Part shown: positions 58,515 to 64,000 of the stretch, piece by piece
Layout of the letters: every line of letters begins with the position of its first letter
How positions within the stretch are numbered: position 1 is the first letter of the stretch
Assembly (NCBI RefSeq): GCF_000499525.1
Contig: NZ_HG529431.1
Span: forward strand, 29,249-93,248
Length of the DNA stretch: 64,000 bases
Reading direction: 5' to 3'
Source of the DNA: Faecalimicrobium dakarense
GTDB lineage: Bacteria > Bacillota > Clostridia > Peptostreptococcales > Peptostreptococcaceae
The notes under the pieces: model-generated
What the model was told of the DNA's origin: nothing
What the model saw: only the letters and a program-made list of their open reading frames with translations
The model's database searches: none
Translations under genes and position numbers: made by a program

Positions 58515-59237
58515 TTAAGCTATGTCTGCAACTTCATTCTTTTTACTAAATCCTTCTGCACTTTTTAATGTCTTATTGTTTAATCTATATTCAAGTAAAC
58601 CAACTAATTTTGATAAACTGAATGTAAGTACAAAATATATTAAAGCAGCTACTATTAGTGGTTCAAATGCTAAGTAAGTTGTTCCTCTCACTACATCTGC
58701 TTTATACATTAAATCTGGTATTCCTATTACTGAAACTATTGAAGATTCTTTTATTAAAGATATAAATTCATTAACTAATGATGGTAAAGAATTTTTTAGA
58801 CCTTGAGGTATTATTATATATCTCATACTCATAAAATAGTTAAATCCTAACGATCTACTTGCCTCCATCTGCCCATTATCTACTGACTGTATTCCTGATC
58901 TTAATATTTCAGCTATATAAGCACTTGAATTTATAGATAAAGTAAATATTGCAGCTACAAATTCCGATGATAAAGGTCCTATACTAGGAAACTCTATCCC
59001 TAATGCAGGAAATCCAAAGTATACTATTGATATTTGTATTAATAATGGCGTACATCTTAAAAATTCAATATATACACTTGCAATAAATCTTAATATTTTA
59101 CTTTTCGATATTTTTAATAAACAAACTACTATACCTAACATAAATCCTAAAATTAAAGTAATTGCTGATAATCCTATTGTTGCTTTTGTCCCGTCTATAA
59201 AATACTTAGAGTATTCACTTAAAAATCCAAAATCCAT
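58515..59237 (-). CDS. Amino-acid ABC transporter permease
   Basis: 240 residues, five or so membrane segments, HisM/GlnP type. Start [23 protein letters not shown] loop [20 protein letters not shown], and the conserved [20 protein letters not shown]. Middle gene of the operon, 11 nt before the ATPase gene and 24 nt after the SBP gene. Confidence 0.92.
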   Translation of the reverse strand: MDFGFLSEYSKYFIDGTKATIGLSAITLILGFMLGIVVCLLKISKSKILRFIASVYIEFLRCTPLLIQISIVYFGFPALGIEFPSIGPLSSEFVAAIFTLSINSSAYIAEILRSGIQSVDNGQMEASRSLGFNYFMSMRYIIIPQGLKNSLPSLVNEFISLIKESSIVSVIGIPDLMYKADVVRGTTYLAFEPLIVAALIYFVLTFSLSKLVGLLEYRLNNKTLKSAEGFSKKNEVADIA

Positions 59238-59261
59238 CTATTTGTACCTCCATCATGTCTT

Positions 59262-60089
59262 TTATTGAGCTAATTTAGTAGCCTTTTCAACAAATTCATT
59301 TATTTTATTTTCTTTAACTAATTTATTTATTGCCTTGTTCACTTCTTGTACTAAAGATATATCTTTAGTTTTATTTATAGCTATTGCAGAACCTTCTGTA
59401 TTTCCCTTACCTAAATTAATATTAGCGTCTACTATATTAGGGTATTGCTTTAAATAACCTTTAGTTGTTTCTTTACTTAAAACTATTGCATCAACGTTTC
59501 CATTGTTTAACTCTAAAACTACATCTGATATTTTACTTAATCCCTTTATATTAGTCGCTTTTAATACATCTGTTGCTATTTGTTCTTGTAAGCTTGATTT
59601 TTGAACACCTATTTTTACATCTTTTAAGCTTTCTATTGAATTAAATTTATCTAAATTTTCCTTCTTAACTAGCACCGTATGCTCTCCATTGTAATAAATA
59701 TCTGTAAAGTTAACTGCTTTTTTTCTTTCTTCTGTTGGGCTCATACCTGCAACTACCATATCTACAACTCCTGATTTTAAAGCTGGTAGTAATCCATCAA
59801 ATTTCATATCTTTTATTTCTAATGTTACACCTAATTCCTTTGCTATTTCTTTTGCCATTTCCATTTCAAATCCAACTATTTGATCTTTTCCATCTATTAC
59901 TTTATGGAACTCATATGGTGGATAATCTGCGCTTGTTCCTATTACTAAATTTCCTTTTTCTTTTATTTGTTCTAATTGTGTAGATGATTTATTTCCACTT
60001 GATGCTTCTTTTGATGAGCTGCATCCCACCACTCCTAAAGTTAACACTCCTGCTAAAGCCACTATAATTGATTTCTTTAAATTTTTCAT
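59262..60089 (-). CDS. Amino-acid ABC transporter solute-binding lipoprotein
   Basis: 275 residues. Lipobox in GVLTLGVVGCSSSKE (Cys23). SBP family 3 signature: NLVIGTSADYPPYEFHKV, VGFEMEMAKEIAKELGV, DMVVAGMSPTEERKKAVNFT. The DMVVAGM-SPTEERK region holds the carboxylate-binding Arg. Arginine or another basic amino acid is likely from the T-box, not from the protein alone. AGGAGG before the ATG. Confidence 0.92.
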   Translation of the reverse strand: MKNLKKSIIVALAGVLTLGVVGCSSSKEASSGNKSSTQLEQIKEKGNLVIGTSADYPPYEFHKVIDGKDQIVGFEMEMAKEIAKELGVTLEIKDMKFDGLLPALKSGVVDMVVAGMSPTEERKKAVNFTDIYYNGEHTVLVKKENLDKFNSIESLKDVKIGVQKSSLQEQIATDVLKATNIKGLSKISDVVLELNNGNVDAIVLSKETTKGYLKQYPNIVDANINLGKGNTEGSAIAINKTKDISLVQEVNKAINKLVKENKINEFVEKATKLAQ

Positions 60090-60181
60090 AATATTACCTC
60101 CTATTTGTAATTGATTATTAATTGATAATGAAACTATCTAAATATACTAGGTTTCCCCACTTATCTTAAGTTTTTAAATTA

Positions 60182-60246
60182 AAATTCGCTTCGCTCATAT
60201 CGCCGACACAGTCGCTCAAGTATTTGTGTTGGAAATTATAATTTCC
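60182..60246 (-). repeat. Dispersed GAGCGA-type repeat, copy 2, inside the ABC leader
   Basis: On the minus strand: palindrome GGAAATTATAATTTCC (60231-60246), then CTTGAGCGACTGTGTCGGCG and ATGAGCGAAGCGAATTTTAA. It sits between the last T-box terminator and the first gene of the ABC operon, so it is part of the mRNA leader. The rest of 60090-60181 has no gene. Confidence 0.55.
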
Positions 60247-60251
60247 TAGTA

Positions 60252-60590
60252 TTAAAAAAGTCCCTTAGCATAAATGCTAAGAGACGAATTAACTCGTGGT
60301 ACCACTCTTATTGATAAGATACTGAATATATACAATAATAGTGTTTTGAATATTAAAAAAGTCCCTTGGTTATAAAAACCAAGAGACGAAGTATTCCGCG
60401 TTACCACTCTTATTGATAAGTAATCTTATCCACTCTATCCCTTAAGGCGGGCAAACCGATTACCATACTATCACTTCAAGTAATCTTCTCCAAAGCTCTC
60501 TTCACTACAACCATCTTTACTAGGCTCACACCAACCCTAGCTCGCTGAAAATCTGACTAAAGTTACTCTCTTTTTCATCGAATTTTTTTA
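60252..60590 (-). ncRNA. T-box leader with one stem I and two antiterminator/terminator modules, arginine type
   Basis: Stem I region 60430-60590 has GCTAGGGTTGG and GTGAAGAGAGCTTTGGAG, where the specifier position (aligned with the metG leader) reads AGA, an arginine codon. Then come two expression modules in a row. First: T-box AAGAGTGGTAACGCGG (60397-60412) and terminator GTCTCTTGGTTT / AAACCAAGGGAC (60355-60387). Second: T-box AAGAGTGGTACCACGAG (60293-60309) and terminator GTCTCTTAGCA / TGCTAAGGGAC (60252-60285). The 35 nt between are too few for a second stem I. Controls the ABC operon. Confidence 0.85.
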
Positions 60591-60659
60591 TTAATTTAGT
60601 ATAATTATAGACTATTATTTTAAATTGTCAATATCTTTTTCAAAATTTATTTTTTAATT

Positions 60660-61181
60660 CTATGTAAATAAAACATAACAAATAAATACAGATGCTATAA
60701 CTCCTGCTATATGACAAAGCATCGCACAGCTTAGTGTATGCCTTGTATTTTTTATTTTTAAACTACCATAATATATTGCCATTGTATAAAATATTGTCTC
60801 TGATGCTCCTACTATCGTTGCTCCCATCTGTTCGACTGTTGTATCTATTCCGACTCTCTGAGCAAGTTCAGTGTACATACCTAAAGCTCCACTTCCTGAT
60901 AACGGCTTAACTATTATTAAACCTATTAATTCCTTTGGTATACTAAATAATTGAGCAATTGGAGAAAATATAAACTCTAACATTTCAATACCCTTTCCAG
61001 ATTTGAATATACCTATTGCTAAAAATATTCCAATTATGTATGGTACTATATCCCATGCAGCTTTAAGGCCTTCTATAGCACCTTTTACAAAGCTATCGTA
61101 TATGTCTATTTTTTTATACTTACCATATGCTATTATGTACAATATTATAAGGGGTACTAGTATATTTGAGAATAATTCCAT
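60660..61181 (-). CDS. spmB: Spore maturation protein B
   Basis: 173 residues, membrane protein of the nucleoside-recognition (Gate) group. Motifs: KGAIEGLKAAWDIVPYIIGI, IVKPLSGSGALGMYTELAQR, VGASETIFYTMAIYYGSLKI. SpmA and SpmB are needed for spore core dehydration and may move dipicolinic acid or another solute. Its ATG overlaps the spmA stop by one base (TAATG), so translation is coupled. Confidence 0.93.
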   Translation of the reverse strand: MELFSNILVPLIILYIIAYGKYKKIDIYDSFVKGAIEGLKAAWDIVPYIIGIFLAIGIFKSGKGIEMLEFIFSPIAQLFSIPKELIGLIIVKPLSGSGALGMYTELAQRVGIDTTVEQMGATIVGASETIFYTMAIYYGSLKIKNTRHTLSCAMLCHIAGVIASVFICYVLFT

Positions 61182-61765
61182 TATCTATACCTCCTTTTTC
61201 TTGATTCAAATAGTTTACAAGTTACTATAGCAATTATTGTTGAAATAGCTGTTGCAAATAATGTGGTAACTATAATTTCTGATGGATTTTGTGAACCTAA
61301 ATCCATTCTTATTTTAAGCATTGTAAATGGAACTAGTTGAATTGAAGATATATTTATAACCATAAACATTACCATATCATTACTTGCTGTATCTTTTTTA
61401 GGATTTAGTGTTTGTAGTTCACTCATTGCCTTTAGTCCAAATGCAGTTGCTCCATTACCTGCTCCTACCATATTTAAAGCTATATTCATTACCATATAAG
61501 ACATTGCCTTATGTCCTGGAGGAACTGATGGAAATAATTTTCTCATCAAAGGATTTAATTTTTGTCCTATTTTTTCTATAAGTCCTGAGTCTTTAGCAAT
61601 ACCCATTATTCCCATCCAAAGAGCCATCACTCCTGCTAAACTTATGGCAAATTCAACTCCATGAGATGCCTCATTTAAAATAACTTTATTTAATTCTCCT
61701 AAATTATTTGAAAATATACTTCCTATTATCCCGATAGCAAGCATATAAAACCATATTCTTCCTAT
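61181..61765 (-). CDS. spmA: Spore maturation protein A, apparent ATA start
   Basis: About 194 residues (the Bacillus protein is 196). Core motifs: IGIIGSIFSNNLGELNKVI, LMRKLFPSVPPGHKAMSYM, NMVGAGNGATAFGLKAM, NISSIQLVPFTMLKIRMDLG. The strong site GGGAGG at 61774-61779 is 8 nt before a codon ATA at 61763-61765, after which the protein reads GRIWFYMLAIGIIGS as SpmA should. No ATG, GTG or TTG lies at that place; the next ATG is six codons in. The longer upstream frame is not supported and would run over the pncB start. Confidence 0.85.
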   Translation of the reverse strand: MGRIWFYMLAIGIIGSIFSNNLGELNKVILNEASHGVEFAISLAGVMALWMGIMGIAKDSGLIEKIGQKLNPLMRKLFPSVPPGHKAMSYMVMNIALNMVGAGNGATAFGLKAMSELQTLNPKKDTASNDMVMFMVINISSIQLVPFTMLKIRMDLGSQNPSEIIVTTLFATAISTIIAIVTCKLFESRKRRYR

Positions 61766-61893
61766 TTTAATCTCCTCCCTTCTAAATAATTTTATGATAG
61801 GTGGGTTATACTTTATACTTGAAAGTTGTACTATATTGTGTTTTAGTATATATGTGGGGTCTTTTATAAATTTTATTATTAAGGAGAAATATA

Positions 61894-63323
61894 ATGAGAA
61901 ATTTAACACTTCTTACTGATTTATATCAACTTACAATGTTAAATGGATATTTTGAAAAAAATGTTCATGAAGATATTGTTGTGTTTGATATGTTTTTTAG
62001 GAAAAATGCCTGCAACAGTGGATATACTATAGTTTGTGGTATAGAACAGTTCGTTGAATATATAAATAACATTTGCTTTTCAGATGAAGATTTAGAGTAT
62101 TTAAAGAGCTTAAAACTTTTTTCTGATAAATTTTTAACTTTTCTAAAAGATTTTAAATTTACAGGTGATATATATTCAGTTGAAGAAGGAACTATAATGT
62201 TCCCTAATGAGCCTATACTTACTGTAAAAGCTCCTTTGTACCAAGCTCAGCTTATAGAAACTGCTTTGCTTACAATTGTTAATTTCCAATCACTTATAGC
62301 AACTAAAGCATCTAGAGTTTGCTTTGCCGCACAAGGGGACCCTGTTTTTGAATTCGGTCTACGTCGTGCTCAAGGTCCTGATGCTGGTACCTATGGTGCA
62401 AGAGCTGCTATGGTAGGGGGATGCTTGGCTACTGCTAACGTACTAGCAGGTAAATTATTTGATATACCTTTAATAGGTACTCATGCTCATAGTTGGGTTC
62501 AAAAATTTGATACTGAATTAGAAGCCTTTGAAGCTTATGCTGATATTTATCCTGATAAATGTCTATTGCTTGTAGATACATATAATGTATTAAATAGTGG
62601 GCTTCCTAATGCTATAAAAATCTTTAAAGGTTTAGAAAAAAAGGATATAAACCATCAGGCATTAGATTAGATTCTGGTGATCTTCAATATTTATCTAAGG
62701 AATGTAAAAAGATTTTAGATAAAGAAGGTTTTTCAGATGTTGTTATTACAGCTTCTAATGATTTAGATGAATATACTATAACTTCATTAAAAACTGAAGG
62801 AGCTGCTATTAACTCTTGGGGGGTTGGTACGAAATTAATAACATCAGCTGATTCACCTTCTCTTGGTGGAGTTTATAAGTTAGCTGCATCTTATAAGGGT
62901 GATACCATTGAACCAAAAATTAAACTATCTGAAGATCCAGAAAAAATAAATAATCCAGGATATAAAAAAGTAGTTAGAATATACAATGAAAATAATAAGG
63001 CAGAAGCAGATTTAATCATGCTTCATGATGAAGTTATTGATGAATCTAAACCTTTAACTATATTCCATCCAATTTATACTTGGAAAACTAAAACATTTGA
63101 AAATTATAGGATTAAAGAGCTTCATAAGCCTTTATTTATAAATGGTAAATGTAAACATGAAAGAAAAAGTGTCATGGAAATAAGAGATTATACAAAAAAT
63201 GAGCTAGATACTTTATGGGATGAATATAGAAGAATTTCAAATCCACAAACTTATAAAGTTGACTTGTCTGAAAACCTTTGGAACTTAAAAGCTCAGATGA
63301 TTGATTCTAAAAAATCTGTGTAA
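61894..63323 (+). CDS. pncB: Nicotinate phosphoribosyltransferase, frame broken at an A-run
   Basis: First step of NAD salvage from nicotinate. The first piece (61894-62670) has LLTDLYQLTMLNGYFEKNVH, FEFGLRRAQGPDAGTYGARA and the phospho-His region IGTHAHSWVQ. The following reading frame continues YKPSGIRLDSGDLQYLSKEC, NSWGVGTKLITSADSPSLGG, then the tail at 63018-63323. They join if the 7-base run at 62636-62642 held 8; the whole would be about 476 residues, normal for the family. GGAG before the ATG. Divergent from spmAB. Confidence 0.92.
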
Positions 63324-63427
63324 AATAGTTTAAATTAACATTTATTTTAGGACAATAATATACTCTCTTTAAAATATTGAAATGTAAAAGTATATATTAC
63401 ATTATCTTAAACAAGGGGGATTAAAAC

Positions 63428-63856
63428 ATGGATATTACAGATCACAGAATTATAGACATCTTACAAAAAGATGGTAGAATTTCTATGAAAGATTTAGGTA
63501 AAATAGTTGGACTAACTTCTCCAGCTGTTTCAGAAAGAGTTAAAAGATTAGAAGAAGCTGGTATCATAGAAGGATATAAGGCTATAATAAATCCTGACGC
63601 TTTAGGAAGAGTTATAAAGGCTTTTATTCATATATCTTTACCTAGCAATATGTACAAAGAATTTATTGAAGATGCTCGTCAAGATCCAAGAATAGTAGAA
63701 TGTCACCATATAACAGGTGATGACTGTTCGGTTTTAAAAGTTATTGTTAAAGATATGTACGAGCTTGAGGCTGTTATAGATTCCATAAAGAGAATAGGTT
63801 CAACTAAAACGTCTGTTATATTATCAACACCAATTCAAGCAAAATCTATTTTATAG
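63428..63856 (+). CDS. Lrp/AsnC-family regulator
   Basis: 142 residues. Helix-turn-helix at 1-55 (ITDHRIIDILQKDGRISMKD, GLTSPAVSERVKRLEEAGII), then a RAM-type effector domain (VECHHITGDDCSVLKVIVKD). These proteins sense amino acids. It follows pncB in the same direction by 104 nt; a link to pncB or to the nearby amino-acid transporter is possible but not shown. AAGGGGGA before the ATG. Confidence 0.92.
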   Translation: MDITDHRIIDILQKDGRISMKDLGKIVGLTSPAVSERVKRLEEAGIIEGYKAIINPDALGRVIKAFIHISLPSNMYKEFIEDARQDPRIVECHHITGDDCSVLKVIVKDMYELEAVIDSIKRIGSTKTSVILSTPIQAKSIL

Positions 63857-63870
63857 TAAAAATTTACTTT

Positions 63871-63922
63871 GCTCAAACGACCTAAAATTTAGGTTCTTTG
63901 CTTGAGAAATGCGTTGACGAAA
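63871..63922 (+). repeat. Dispersed GAGCGA-type repeat, copy 3 (degenerate)
   Basis: GCTCAAACGACC, GCTTGAGAAATGCGTTGACGAA, followed at 63953 by GAATTATAAATTATCT and a weak mirror AT arm with TTTTTTAA (63972-63987), which may serve as terminator for the Lrp gene. Related to copies at 57699-57770 and 60182-60246. Confidence 0.45.
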
Positions 63923-64000
63923 TATTTTAAGCTTAAAATAGTTAGAATTATAAATTATCTATAAACTACATAATCTATAATTTTTTAATATATAAAAATG

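Noticed and set aside
1..64000. tRNA, rRNA, insertion sequences, prophage or toxin-antitoxin genes
   Set aside because: I looked for cloverleaf-like genes, transposase or integrase motifs and short toxin pairs and saw none; the window is mostly core chromosome.

Overview
This AT-rich window looks like the origin-proximal part of a Peptostreptococcaceae chromosome (Clostridioides, Paraclostridium, Paeniclostridium, Terrisporobacter or Romboutsia type). The reasons are the low GC, the endospore genes (spoIIE, yabP, yabQ, spoVT, a SpoVB-like flippase, spoVG, spmAB), a Gram-positive type IV pilus locus with a fused PilM-PilN protein, cyclic-di-GMP class II riboswitches and T-box leaders. The species cannot be fixed from the sequence alone. 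Most genes run on the minus strand.

Layout: 1-3490 holds a tiny membrane protein, galU, an exported PepF peptidase and an intergenic cluster of DnaA boxes with a Spo0A box. 3491-17642 is a block also known from Bacillus (spoIIE, ppx-like, divIC, yabQ, yabP, rqcP, hup, mazG/yabN, spoVB-like, spoVT, prsA, mfd, pth). 17698-32022 is a complete type IV pilus cluster: two prepilin peptidases, tip/minor pilins, pilT, pilO, pilMN, pilC, pilB and four pilin genes behind two cyclic-di-GMP-II riboswitches. 32331-45738 holds prs, glmU, spoVG, purR, murC, an anchored protein of unknown role, a CDF transporter, a PepT-like peptidase, an acidic unknown protein, ksgA, rnmV and a CoA-disulfide-reductase/rhodanese fusion. 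45928-53092 holds a LysR gene and a probable sigma-54 regulon (activator, M24 peptidase, AbgT transporter, PatB-type lyase). 53458-63856 holds an EAL phosphodiesterase behind a third riboswitch, tatD, metG with a Met T-box, an amino-acid ABC operon with an unusual tandem T-box leader, spmAB, pncB and an Lrp-type regulator.

How it works together: cyclic-di-GMP is predicted to turn on the pilins through two tandem ON riboswitches, to be sensed by the N-terminal domain of PilB, and to turn on an EAL enzyme that degrades it (negative feedback). Transport and translation genes are tied to uncharged tRNA through T-boxes. Replication and sporulation signals (DnaA boxes, Spo0A box) lie between spoIIE and pepF.

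Caution: seven genes carry single-base A-run length differences that break the reading frame (nine sites). The pattern points to homopolymer errors in the sequence rather than real gene death, so I annotate these genes as one locus each.
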